Source: a virus
IMG/VR virus record: IMGVR_UViG_3300045284_000148
Span: 1-27,146 of that record
Reading direction: 5' to 3' (one strand)
DNA: 27,146 nt
The notes under the pieces were generated by a model that did no database searches, was not told where the DNA came from, and worked only from the letters and a program-made list of their open reading frames with translations. The position numbers and the translations under genes were made by a program. This document shows positions 7,058 to 14,737 of this stretch, in pieces. How positions within the stretch are numbered: the first letter of the stretch is position 1; each line of letters starts with the position of its first letter.

Positions 7058-7345
7058 ATGCCGATCCCCCCGGACATCCCCGACATCGGGGACGTAGTCA
7101 TCCTCCAAGCCACGTTCACCGACCGCGAAGGCGCACTCGCCGACCCGACCACCGTTACGTGCAAGGTGCTCGACTCCGCGAACGCCGAAACAACCGTGTC
7201 CCCCTCACAGATCAGCACAGGCTTGTACGAGGCCGAGTTCAGCCCGACATTGTCGGGGACGCACTGGTTCAGGTTCGCCGGAACCGGGGCGGTCGTCGCC
7301 GCCGGTGAGTACCACTTCGTCGTCGCACGCCAGCGCGTCACCTAA
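7058..7345 (+). CDS. small Ig-like beta-sandwich phage protein
   Basis: This 95-residue protein has its ATG immediately after the preceding stop. The sequence follows an immunoglobulin-like strand pattern seen in small proteins beside phage head genes: GDVVILQATFTDREG, then PTTVTCKVLD, STGLYEAEFSPT, the strand GTHWFRFAGTG and the final EYHFVVAR. Proteins of this sort are thought to be virion surface additions, but this particular one has no assigned role. It directly precedes the portal gene. Confidence 0.7.
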   Translation: MPIPPDIPDIGDVVILQATFTDREGALADPTTVTCKVLDSANAETTVSPSQISTGLYEAEFSPTLSGTHWFRFAGTGAVVAAGEYHFVVARQRVT

Positions 7346-7352
7346 CCATCTC

Positions 7353-8840
7353 ATGAGATTCCTTCCCTCACGCCGCAAGGCGGAAATCGAGCTGGTCCGA
7401 GGCCAGAACGACCCGGCACTGTCGCTCGACGGTTACATCGGGATGCTGAACGAATTCTTCTACGGCGGTAGTGGCTACAGCACGTTCGGCGGCTCCTACT
7501 ATCAGACCGCACCGGGGCAGAAGCAGGAGCCGATCGGCCCCGACTTCCGCACCGTGTCGGAGCTCGCCTATAAGTCGAACGGGATCGTGTTCGCGTGTAT
7601 GGCGACCCGCGCAATGCACTTCAGCGAGGCAAGGTTCGCGTACCGGCGGTTCCAGAACGGACGGCCACAAGCGATCTTCACGGACCAGTCGCTGAGCTTG
7701 CTCGAAACACCATGGCCGGGAGGAACCACAAGGGATCTCCTCTCTCAGATGCTGATGGACGCGGACCTGGCTGGTAACGCGTTCGTCGCGAAGGTTGGCT
7801 CCGATCGACTGGCCAGACTCCGACCTGACTGGGTGACTATCGCAGTAGGCGTTCCCGGTGACAGCAGCGCGGATGCGTGGGACTCGCAAGCTGAGGTGGT
7901 TGGCTACTTCTACAAACCCGGCGGGTACGGCTCCGACTACGAAGTCGAGTTGTTCTCGCCCGAGCAGGTGGCGCACTTCAAGCCGCACCAGGACCCCGAA
8001 GCACGGTTCAGGGGCATGTCTCCGTTGCAGCCGATCATCCGGGAGATCATGGCCGACAAAGCCGCCACCACCCACAAGCTGTCGTTCCTCGAGCGCGGAG
8101 CGACCCCGAACCTGATGGTCAAACTCGACGTGCCCGACCTGGCTGAGTTCAACGAGTGGATCTCAGCGTTCAAGGAGCAGCACGAAGGTGCACGGAACGC
8201 CGGCAAAACGATCTTCATGGCCGCCGGCGCCGACGCGACCGTGATAGGTACCAACCTCCAGCAGATCGACTTCAAAGCCGTCCAAGGTGGCGGTGAAACC
8301 CGTATCGCCGCCGCGCTCCGCGTCCACCCGAGCCTTGTCGGACTGTCCGAGGGCTTGCAAGGCTCCGCGCTGAACGCGGGGAACTACCAGTCAGTTCGCC
8401 GGAACTTCGCCGACGGCACCATGCGTCCCTTGTGGGGCGAAGCATGTGGCGTCCTCGAAAACCTCGTCGACCACCCCGGTGGTGCGCACCTCTGGTACGA
8501 CGAGCGCGACATCGCGTTTCTCAAGGAGGACTTGAAGGAGCGCGCCGAGGTTGCGTTCCTTCGGGCGCAGACGATTCGGCAGTACGTCGACGCCGGATTC
8601 AAACCAGATGACGTCGTCGCGGCCGTCGATGCGGACGATATCAGCCTGCTCGAGCATTCCGGTTTGTTCAGCGTGCAGTTGCAGGCGGCTAACGCACCGA
8701 AGCAAGGATTGTTCACCGGGACTCCAGTGCCCGATAAGGGCGACACCCCACCGAGCGAGGAACCGGGCGGCGCAAAGCCGAACGGTGCCGTGAACGGCTC
8801 TGGCCGCGAACTCGTGCTCGCCGGACACCGAGAGGAGTAA
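7353..8840 (+). CDS. portal protein, HK97 family
   Basis: This is a 495-residue protein. The open frame extends to GTG 7305 inside the previous gene, but ATG 7353 gives a typical start (MRFLPSRRK). It lacks a clear Shine-Dalgarno and may be translationally coupled. Phage-portal features include the conserved N-terminal stretch AYKSNGIVFACMATRA, the PDWV segment, FSPEQVAHFKP, SPLQPIIREI, the stem-like KLSFLERGATPNLMVKL and the crown-side AALRVHPSLVGLSEGLQGSALN. The C-terminal 40 residues are Pro/Gly-rich and disordered. The dodecameric portal forms the DNA entry channel and docks terminase and then the connectors. The protease and capsid genes follow in the standard order. Confidence 0.93.
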   Translation: MRFLPSRRKAEIELVRGQNDPALSLDGYIGMLNEFFYGGSGYSTFGGSYYQTAPGQKQEPIGPDFRTVSELAYKSNGIVFACMATRAMHFSEARFAYRRFQNGRPQAIFTDQSLSLLETPWPGGTTRDLLSQMLMDADLAGNAFVAKVGSDRLARLRPDWVTIAVGVPGDSSADAWDSQAEVVGYFYKPGGYGSDYEVELFSPEQVAHFKPHQDPEARFRGMSPLQPIIREIMADKAATTHKLSFLERGATPNLMVKLDVPDLAEFNEWISAFKEQHEGARNAGKTIFMAAGADATVIGTNLQQIDFKAVQGGGETRIAAALRVHPSLVGLSEGLQGSALNAGNYQSVRRNFADGTMRPLWGEACGVLENLVDHPGGAHLWYDERDIAFLKEDLKERAEVAFLRAQTIRQYVDAGFKPDDVVAAVDADDISLLEHSGLFSVQLQAANAPKQGLFTGTPVPDKGDTPPSEEPGGAKPNGAVNGSGRELVLAGHREE

Positions 8841-8843
8841 CCA

Positions 8844-9737
8844 GTGACAGTCATCGACCATGTCTCCTCGCTCGGGGACGGCAGCCGCATGCCTCCGCGC
8901 GACGACCTCATCCGCGCCCGTCAGGAGCTCGGCGTCGAACGCTCCGAAGGCGCGGAGATGCCGACGCTCGTCGGCCACGCAGCCGTGTTCAACCAATGGA
9001 CCGAGATCAACAGCGCCTACGAGGGCAGGTTCCTGGAGCGGATCGCGCCGGGTGCGTTCAAGAAGACGATTAGCGAGAACCGCGACAGGATCCGTGTGCT
9101 GTTCCAGCACGGCAAGGATCCGCAGATCGGTGATAAGCCGCTCGGCCCGATCCGCGCGCTCGAGGAAGACGACACCGGTCTTCGCTACGAGGTACCGCTC
9201 CTCGACACGTCGTACAACCGTGACCTGATTCCCGGTCTCGACGCTGGTCTTTACGGTGCGTCGTTCAGGTTCTCGGTGCTCCGGGAGGAGTTCCAGAAGC
9301 GGCCTGAGCGGACTGACTTCAACCCGCTGGGTTTGCCGGAGCGCACCGTGAACGAGTTGCGGATGCCGGAGTTCGGCCCGGTCACGTTCGGTGCATACGC
9401 AAACGCCACATCTGGGTTGAGGTCGATGACGGACGAGTTCCGCCTCCCCGTGCCAGGGTACGCCGGCGTGTCGTTCGCGAATGTCGGTACCGCCGACATG
9501 TGGTTGCGGCTCGGGCAGCCCACCACGTCTTCAACAGAGCTTTTCTCCGTCCAGCTTCAATCGGATGGGGACGATCACCGGGACGACACCGAACCCGAGC
9601 ATGACGCGGAGGTTCGTCTCGAGCCGGAGCCGCAGGCCACCACTCCCGACGTGGAGCCGGAGCCGAACGCCACCACTCGCTCCGAGCGCGACCTCTTCTG
9701 GTTCGCGCCAAACCCAGCACTCAAAGGAGCGAAGTAA
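8844..9737 (+). CDS. prohead (capsid maturation) protease, HK97 family
   Basis: This is a 297-residue protein starting at GTG 8844, with AGAGGAG at 8831-8837. It is a serine protease of the HK97 prohead class (peptidase U35/S78-like). The likely catalytic residues are His89 in FQHGKD and Ser140 in GASFRF; Glu176 in MPEFGPVTFGAY is a plausible third member. Motifs AVFN, GRFLERIAPGAF and NRDLIPGLDAGLYG also fit the family. It cleaves the scaffold-like N-terminus of the capsid protein and then itself. Residues about 245-297 form an acidic, Glu/Pro-rich, probably disordered tail. Its stop shares one base with the capsid start (TAATG). Confidence 0.92.
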   Translation: MTVIDHVSSLGDGSRMPPRDDLIRARQELGVERSEGAEMPTLVGHAAVFNQWTEINSAYEGRFLERIAPGAFKKTISENRDRIRVLFQHGKDPQIGDKPLGPIRALEEDDTGLRYEVPLLDTSYNRDLIPGLDAGLYGASFRFSVLREEFQKRPERTDFNPLGLPERTVNELRMPEFGPVTFGAYANATSGLRSMTDEFRLPVPGYAGVSFANVGTADMWLRLGQPTTSSTELFSVQLQSDGDDHRDDTEPEHDAEVRLEPEPQATTPDVEPEPNATTRSERDLFWFAPNPALKGAK

Positions 9738-11179
9738 TGGAAGACAAGCACTCGCTCGACGAGCTTCGCGCGCACAGCGACGAGGTGACCGAGCGCATCA
9801 AGAAGATCGCGACCGAGTACGACGGTCGCGAGTTCCCCCCGGACACCAACGAGGAGTTCGAGGCTCTGAAGGAGGAGCGGTCGAAGACCGACAAGCTGAT
9901 CGTCGACCTGGAGCAGCGGGCCGCGTTCATCGAGTCCCTGTCCGACCGCCCCGAGAACCTGGAGTCCGAGCAGAAGTTCTCGTTCCAGACCCGGAAGTCG
10001 AACCTCCCCGACCGGTTGACCGACATCGACGAGTACCGCGTCCGCGCGACGAGCATCGAAGGGTACGACCAGCTCGTCCGTGACGGTGCCATGAAGCTCG
10101 TCGACACGCGGATCCGGTCACGGCATCCGAACGTGAAGATGGAGGAGTTCCAGGGAGACATGGAGTCCCTCATCAACCTCGACCAGGAGGTCGCGATCCG
10201 GGCGGTCACGACGCAGGATCCCGGCTACCAGGACGAGTGGAGGACGTATCTCCGCACGTACGGCCAGGTCGTCGGCCCGATGATGCAGCGCACCGCATCG
10301 CTGACCAACACGGCCGGCGGCTACGCCGTCCCGGTCGAGCTCGACACGACACTGTTCCTCACGAACGCCGGTGTCGTGAACCCGATTCGCGGGATCGCAC
10401 GGGTGCGGCAGACGAACGGGAACGTTGTCGACTTCATCAACACGACCGGCATCGTCGCCGGGTTCGGTGCCGAGGCGACGGAGGCGTCGGACAACGCGCC
10501 GGTGCTCGCCCAGCCCGTCGCCAACGTCGAAAAGGCGTTCGCGTTCGTACCGTACTCGATCGAAATCGGTGAGGACTGGGCCGGGTTCCAGACCGACATG
10601 TCGATGGCGTTCGCGGACGCGAAGAACCAGCTCGAGTCGCAGCAGTTCCTGACCGGGCTCGGTCATGCTTCGCACGCACCGCAGGGTCTCATCGCAGCCA
10701 ACGGCGCAACCGCGATCATCACGACCGCCACTACGGCGGTGTTCGCCCTCGCTGACCTGTATTCCCTCGAGCTCGCGCTGAGCCCGAGGTACCGGCCGAA
10801 CGCCACGCTGGTCGGGAGCAAGGCTGCGTTCCAGAAGATCCGTGGGTTCGGCACCGCGTCTGGGCCGTCCGCGTGGACGGACAACCTGCGGGTGGGTTAC
10901 CCGTCGCAGGTGCTCGGCTACAACGCAGCAGAGTGGTCCGCATATGCGGCCACACCGACGACGTCGGGCAGCACCATCGTCACGCTCGGCGACTTCAGCT
11001 ACTTCGCCATCGTGGACAAGGTCGGGATGAACATCGACAACATCCCGCACCTGTTCGGCGGCTCGAACCGCTACCCGACCGGGCAGCGCGGGCTCTACAT
11101 GTACTGGCGCACCACGAGCCAGGTGCTCTCCCCGACGCTGGGCGCGAACAGCGCGTTCGTGTCGGTGAAGGTGCTCTAG
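9737..11179 (+). CDS. major capsid protein, HK97 fold
   Basis: This is a 480-residue protein, with AAAGGAG at 9723-9729 before ATG 9737. Residues 1 to about 150 are charged and coiled-coil-like (the delta or scaffolding region), which the upstream protease is expected to remove. The HK97 fold begins near residue 180-190 with TASLTNTAGGYAVPVEL. Family landmarks follow: VNPIRGIARVRQTNG, the E-loop/P-domain segment AFAFVPYSIEIGEDW, FLTGLGHASHAPQGL, ATLVGSKAAFQKIR, VLGYNAAEWSAY, the GDFSYFAIVDKVGM strand and the C-terminal RTTSQVLSP. It forms the icosahedral shell. The adjacent glycan-modification genes make it a candidate acceptor for sugar; that is inference. Confidence 0.93.
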   Translation: MEDKHSLDELRAHSDEVTERIKKIATEYDGREFPPDTNEEFEALKEERSKTDKLIVDLEQRAAFIESLSDRPENLESEQKFSFQTRKSNLPDRLTDIDEYRVRATSIEGYDQLVRDGAMKLVDTRIRSRHPNVKMEEFQGDMESLINLDQEVAIRAVTTQDPGYQDEWRTYLRTYGQVVGPMMQRTASLTNTAGGYAVPVELDTTLFLTNAGVVNPIRGIARVRQTNGNVVDFINTTGIVAGFGAEATEASDNAPVLAQPVANVEKAFAFVPYSIEIGEDWAGFQTDMSMAFADAKNQLESQQFLTGLGHASHAPQGLIAANGATAIITTATTAVFALADLYSLELALSPRYRPNATLVGSKAAFQKIRGFGTASGPSAWTDNLRVGYPSQVLGYNAAEWSAYAATPTTSGSTIVTLGDFSYFAIVDKVGMNIDNIPHLFGGSNRYPTGQRGLYMYWRTTSQVLSPTLGANSAFVSVKVL

Positions 11180-11211
11180 TCGAAGCCTCCGTGCGATCGC
11201 GCGGACGAGTT

Positions 11212-11257
11212 GGGGGGCAGGTCCCGTCCCGGTGCCTGTCCCCCATTCCTACCGGGA
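11212..11257 (+). promoter_or_regulatory. hairpin(s) after the major capsid gene
   Basis: GGGGGGCAGG (11212-11221) pairs with CCTGTCCCCC (11235-11244), a 10-base stem with one G-T wobble and a 13-base loop. An alternative stem pairs TCCCGGT (11227-11233) with ACCGGGA (11251-11257); the two are mutually exclusive. No T-run follows, so this is not a canonical intrinsic terminator. It may reduce transcription after the abundant capsid message, stabilise its 3' end, or act as a switch near the GAGGGAG ribosome site at 11261-11267. Confidence 0.6.
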
Positions 11258-11275
11258 CAAGAGGGAGACAACACA

Positions 11276-11491
11276 ATGCGAGCAGACACGCAACCAGATA
11301 CGAGAGTTCTCGTCGCCACCGAATCTTTCGCGAAACGGTGGCAGGGCGCTGACTACTCGTTCCAGGCCGGTGTCACGCGCGTCCGCGAAGGACACCCGAT
11401 GCTGAAAGGCATCGAGCACTTGTTCGAGCCGATCAGCGCGGACTTCGAGTTTGAGCAGGCAACTGCCGCTCCGGGTGAGAAGCGCCGATGA
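11276..11491 (+). CDS. small conserved-looking protein after the capsid gene
   Basis: This is a 71-residue protein. The open frame runs back to 11210 through the hairpin, but ATG 11276 has GAGGGAG at 11261-11267 with good spacing. Visible features are the start RVLVATESFAKRW, then GVTRVREGHPMLKGIEHLF and an acidic end. The pattern VTRVR..HP.L.....LFEP recurs in small phage proteins directly after the capsid gene, sometimes proposed as head-associated. I cannot assign a function. Its stop overlaps the GT4 start (ATGA), linking capsid and glycosylation genes. Confidence 0.7.
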   Translation: MRADTQPDTRVLVATESFAKRWQGADYSFQAGVTRVREGHPMLKGIEHLFEPISADFEFEQATAAPGEKRR

Positions 11492-12708
11492 AGCTGCTCT
11501 GGCACTCCGTCTCGCCGCTGTGCCCAACAGGGTACGGGAACCAGACAGCGCTTTTCGCGCCCAGGCTGAACCAGATTGAGGAGTACGACGTCGCTGTGTC
11601 GAGCGGCTACGGGCTCGCTGGCACACCCGTTGATTACCGGGGTGTCCGCGTGTATCCCGGCTTCGACTGGAACCAACAGGTACTGACGTGGCGCGACTAC
11701 CACGCCAACAACGAACCGTGTTTGACGGTGACGCTGATGGACGTATGGCCGCTCGACCACACCGTCTTTCGCCACGTGAACGACACCGGTGGCCTCGCGT
11801 GCTGGGTGCCGGTCGACCACAAGCCGGTCACTCCCGGCGTGGAGATGTTCCTGCGCGCCACACAGGCGCGGCCGATCGCCATGTCGCGGTTCGGTGAGGA
11901 GCAGCTTCGCGTGAAGGGATTCGACCCGTTGTATGTCCCCCATGGTGTCGACACCGAACTGTTCGAGCCGTTCGAAGATCGTGCCGCAGCGCGCCGCTAC
12001 TTCGGGCTCTCAGAGGATGCGTTCATCGTCGGGATGGTCGCGAACAACGAAGGAGTCGCACCTCCGAGGAAGGCTTTCCCGCAAGCGCTGATGGCGTTCA
12101 AAGACTTCTATGACCAGCACCCCGAAGCGCTCCTCTATCTCCATTGCGAGATGACAGGGAACACGGGGATGCGGCAGGGAGTCGACCTCCGCATGCTCGC
12201 GTCACAGTTCGAGATCCCCGACACAGCGATCGTCGCGACGAACCCGTCACGGATGGTCACAGGGGTTCCGCAGTCCGAGCTCGCCGCGCTGTACTCAAGC
12301 ATGGACGTGCTGCTGAACCCAGCTTATGGGGAAGGGTTCGGTGTGCCGATCATCGAAGCGCAGGCGTGCGGCACACCCGTCATCGTCAGCGATTGGACGG
12401 CGATGCCGGAGCTGTGCGGAGCCGGCTGGAAGGTCGGCGGCCAACCCTGGTACGACTGCCAGCACTACTCCTGGTTCCTCAACCCGAGCGTCGACGGCAT
12501 CGTTGCGGCGCTCGAGCAACTCCACGGGATGCCAGCCGACAAGGTCGAGGAGCTCCGGGCGAACGCTCGATCGTTCGCGTTGCAGTACGACGCCGGCACT
12601 ATCACCGAACAGCATTGGAAGCCGACGCTCGAAGCACTTACCCGTCCGCGGGAGGTTCAGCCGTTGAACCGCGCGATGCGCCGCGCCGCCGCAAAGATCG
12701 CAGCATGA
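11488..12708 (+). CDS. glycosyltransferase, GT-B fold, family 4-like
   Basis: This is a 406-residue protein with two Rossmann-like halves. The N-terminal acceptor half starts KLLWHSVSPLCPTGYGNQT, the type of glycine-rich opening usual in GT4. The C-terminal donor half contains the E-x7-E motif of family 4, Glu282 and Glu290 in GEGFGVPIIEAQACGTPVI, which binds nucleotide-sugar. The linking PHGVDTELFEP is another family landmark. It would transfer a sugar from a nucleotide-sugar donor, in the cytoplasm. It is the first enzyme of a ten-gene cassette and overlaps its neighbours at both ends (ATGA). Acceptor is unknown; phage virion protein is the working inference. Confidence 0.9.
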   Translation: MKLLWHSVSPLCPTGYGNQTALFAPRLNQIEEYDVAVSSGYGLAGTPVDYRGVRVYPGFDWNQQVLTWRDYHANNEPCLTVTLMDVWPLDHTVFRHVNDTGGLACWVPVDHKPVTPGVEMFLRATQARPIAMSRFGEEQLRVKGFDPLYVPHGVDTELFEPFEDRAAARRYFGLSEDAFIVGMVANNEGVAPPRKAFPQALMAFKDFYDQHPEALLYLHCEMTGNTGMRQGVDLRMLASQFEIPDTAIVATNPSRMVTGVPQSELAALYSSMDVLLNPAYGEGFGVPIIEAQACGTPVIVSDWTAMPELCGAGWKVGGQPWYDCQHYSWFLNPSVDGIVAALEQLHGMPADKVEELRANARSFALQYDAGTITEQHWKPTLEALTRPREVQPLNRAMRRAAAKIAA

Positions 12709-12911
12709 GCGAAGCCATCGACATCAGCGGCCCCACGCGTGCTCTCTGCGATGCGTTCGGGTTGGAATACGACTGCGTCAACAAGATCGTGCTCGAACCC
12801 AAGTCGGCTTCCGTGACGCACTACCGCCTGAACGAGTCCGGGAAGAAGTTCGTTGATCCTGAGACGAACGAGGGAGCCGCTGAGACGGTTCACTTCGAGG
12901 TGCGGACATGA
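12705..12911 (+). CDS. small hypothetical protein in the glycan cassette
   Basis: This is a 68-residue protein. A longer frame runs back to 12144 inside the GT4 gene, but ATG 12705 makes an ATGA overlap and is the natural start. The sequence is acidic, with a short helix (TRALCDAFGLEYDCV) followed by strands (NKIVLEP, SVTHYRLNESG, ETVHFEV). No catalytic motif is seen. Its stop overlaps the start of a 23-residue membrane peptide. Function unknown; it could be a small accessory of the neighbouring enzymes. Confidence 0.7.
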   Translation: MSEAIDISGPTRALCDAFGLEYDCVNKIVLEPKSASVTHYRLNESGKKFVDPETNEGAAETVHFEVRT

Positions 12912-12979
12912 CGAACGTTCAGGCGTGGCTGATCGTTGGTGCGCTCATCGCTATCGCAGCCAGGTTGTGGCTCCCATGA
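12908..12979 (+). CDS. 23-residue single-span membrane micropeptide
   Basis: ATG 12908 overlaps the preceding stop (ATGA), and its own stop TGA at 12977-12979 overlaps the next glycosyltransferase start ATG 12976. The peptide reads MTNVQAW, then the hydrophobic run LIVGALIAIAA, then RLWLP: one short transmembrane helix. The perfect overlap geometry on both sides argues that it is translated. Its short length leaves room for chance, and a mere translational-coupling device is the alternative. A role in anchoring a cassette enzyme at the membrane would be speculative. Confidence 0.55.
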   Translation: MTNVQAWLIVGALIAIAARLWLP

Positions 12980-13698
12980 AGATCGCCGTTCTGTCGCTCA
13001 CGCGTGACCGGCTCGCGTACACACAGCACTGCTTCACCAGCCTCCGCGAGAACGCTGGATGCGCGTTCCACCATTCCGTTCTCGACCAGGGAAGCAACGA
13101 CGGCACCTCCGAATGGCTTCACGGCGAGTTCCAGCCCGACATGCTCGTCATGGCCGGCGAGAACGTCGGGATCAGTTGTGGACTCAACACGCTCATCGAC
13201 GATCTCCCCTGGAACGACTTCGACGTGATCGTGAAGTTCGATAACGATTGCGAGTTGCTCACGCCGAACACGCTCCGCGACATCGCGCTGCTCGTCGACG
13301 AGTACGGGTTGCTCCTCTCACCGCAGATCCACGGACTTAGACAGCCACCCGCGACGATCGGACTTGCGCCGTTGTCGCTCGGCGGCGCGCTTGTGGATGA
13401 GAAGGCGCAGATCGGGGGGATCTTCCTCGCCGCACCCGCCTGGCTGTACGACGACTTCCGCTACTCCGAGGCGAATCCGCTGTGGGGCGGCGACGACGTC
13501 GAGGTCTGCGCCTACTGGCGCGGCCGGGGGATGAAGTGCGGTTATGTGCAAGGCTATGACGCGAACCATTACTTGACGAGCGACGGCCAGTACGAGCATG
13601 ACCGGCCGTACTTCGATCGCAAGGTCGCGGAAATGGCGAAAGCAATGGTTGACGCGGGAATCACGACTGATGAAGCAGTGGCAAAGGTCGCCGCATGA
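12976..13698 (+). CDS. glycosyltransferase family 2-like (GT-A)
   Basis: This is a 240-residue protein. The frame is open back to 12853, but ATG 12976 starts the family pattern MKIAVLSLTRDRLAYTQHC exactly. The GT-A landmarks are the nucleotide-binding LDQGSNDGTSEW, then GENVGISCGLNTLI, and a DxD metal site Asp89-Asn-Asp91 in KFDNDCEL. An acceptor-side WGGDDVEVCAYWRGRG follows, with the acidic pair typical of the catalytic region. It uses a nucleotide-sugar donor to extend a glycan. It is flanked by ATGA overlaps on both sides and is one of four GT2-like genes in the cassette. Confidence 0.88.
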   Translation: MKIAVLSLTRDRLAYTQHCFTSLRENAGCAFHHSVLDQGSNDGTSEWLHGEFQPDMLVMAGENVGISCGLNTLIDDLPWNDFDVIVKFDNDCELLTPNTLRDIALLVDEYGLLLSPQIHGLRQPPATIGLAPLSLGGALVDEKAQIGGIFLAAPAWLYDDFRYSEANPLWGGDDVEVCAYWRGRGMKCGYVQGYDANHYLTSDGQYEHDRPYFDRKVAEMAKAMVDAGITTDEAVAKVAA

Positions 13699-14213
13699 CC
13701 GAAATGCTCCAAGTGATGTCGGAGTTCGATCAGCTCGCCGAGATTTACCGGACGCATGCGCCGCGTCGCGTGCTCGAGATAGGTGTGTACATGGGCGGCA
13801 CCCTCCGCACGTGGCTCGATGGGCCACAGATCGTGGTGGCTGTCGACAACCTGCACCTCAACAGGGACGCTTACCCCGCATGGACGGATATCGGTGCGGA
13901 ACTCATCGTCATTCAGGGCGTCTCTCAGGACTCGAACACGATCGCGCGGATTCGTGAGCACGCACCGTATGACTTCGCGTTCATCGACGCCGACCACGGC
14001 TACGGCTCCGTCAAAGCGGACGCCGACACCGTCCTGCCGCTCATGGCACCGGGTGGGCTGCTCGCGTTCCACGACCTCGTCAGCGACACCGGCGCTGTGT
14101 ACGGGCCTGGGATGGTCGTGAACGAACTGGAGGCCGCGGGCTATTCGGTGGAGCGGTTCATCGACCTTGAGCCTTCCCCCGTCGCGCACGGCATCGGCCT
14201 CATCAGGCTGTGA
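13695..14213 (+). CDS. class I SAM-dependent methyltransferase
   Basis: This is a 172-residue Rossmann-fold protein. Motif I is VLEIGVYMGGTL (Glu28, with the glycine loop), motif II is AVDNLHL with Asp51, and the post-core motif DFAFIDADHGYGSVKAD at about 93-109 is characteristic of the Methyltransf_24 group that includes O-methyltransferases and sugar or macrocin-type methyltransferases. GGLLAFHDL provides the next strand. It would transfer a methyl group from S-adenosylmethionine. Within a glycan cassette an O-methyl-sugar product is the reasonable inference; a protein or lipid acceptor cannot be excluded. Confidence 0.85.
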   Translation: MTEMLQVMSEFDQLAEIYRTHAPRRVLEIGVYMGGTLRTWLDGPQIVVAVDNLHLNRDAYPAWTDIGAELIVIQGVSQDSNTIARIREHAPYDFAFIDADHGYGSVKADADTVLPLMAPGGLLAFHDLVSDTGAVYGPGMVVNELEAAGYSVERFIDLEPSPVAHGIGLIRL

Positions 14214-14737
14214 GGGTTTTTGACTTCGATGACTTCTCCGAAACCAACCATCAGCTCGACAGGCTTGAGGAGCTCAAGCGCGTCAATCCTGCGTTTCGTT
14301 GCACGTTGTTCGCTGTGCCTGGGCTCGGCTCTAACGAGTTTTGGGAATCGGTACCTGAGTGGTGCGAGCTCGCGGTCCACGGGTGGACTCACGCTGACTC
14401 CTATGAGTGCTCAGGATGGGACCATGAGCGCGTTCGCGCATTACTACGTGAGCCAGTGGTCAACAGGTTCTTCGTCCGAGGATTCAAAGCACCCGGATGG
14501 CAAATAAGTGATGCCTGCTACGACGTTCTCCTCGAACACGGCTGGTGGGTTGCTGACCAGCACCTCGAAGACCACCGACGCCCTCCAGGTCTACGCACCT
14601 ACTTCTACGAGGACGGCGGCTGGCACGGACACATCCAGGACGTCTGCGGGAACGGCATCGTTGAGACGTGGCCGCGGCTTGTGCAGGCCGTGCGCGCCGA
14701 AACTGACTTCCGGTTCGCCAGCGAACTAGCCAAATGA
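14210..14737 (+). CDS. polysaccharide deacetylase-like protein
   Basis: This is a 175-residue protein starting at GTG 14210 (GTGA overlap). Elements of the carbohydrate esterase 4 / NodB-like fold are visible. The N-terminal FDFDDFSETN supplies the Asp residues (5, 7, 8), AVHGWTHAD gives a metal-binding HxxxH (His57, His61), FKAPGW at 92-97 resembles the arginine/proline substrate-groove motif, and WHGHI at 138-142 may supply the final catalytic His. The domain is shorter than the typical 200 residues. It would remove N- or O-acetyl groups from sugars in a metal-dependent way. The fold assignment is good; the activity is not proven. Confidence 0.75.
   Translation: MRVFDFDDFSETNHQLDRLEELKRVNPAFRCTLFAVPGLGSNEFWESVPEWCELAVHGWTHADSYECSGWDHERVRALLREPVVNRFFVRGFKAPGWQISDACYDVLLEHGWWVADQHLEDHRRPPGLRTYFYEDGGWHGHIQDVCGNGIVETWPRLVQAVRAETDFRFASELAK

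Noticed and set aside
10118-11050. 310-residue open frame antisense to the capsid gene
   Set aside because: Shadow of the major capsid protein, with Arg/Val/Asp-rich low-information sequence and no ribosome site or family motif.
11210-11275. N-terminal extension of the small gene after the capsid
   Set aside because: The extension would be translated through the hairpin; the ribosome site at 11261-11267 marks ATG 11276 as the start.
12144-12704. Long N-terminal extension of the 68-residue gene
   Set aside because: It runs inside the GT4 gene with Arg-rich shadow sequence; ATG 12705 with ATGA overlap is the real start.
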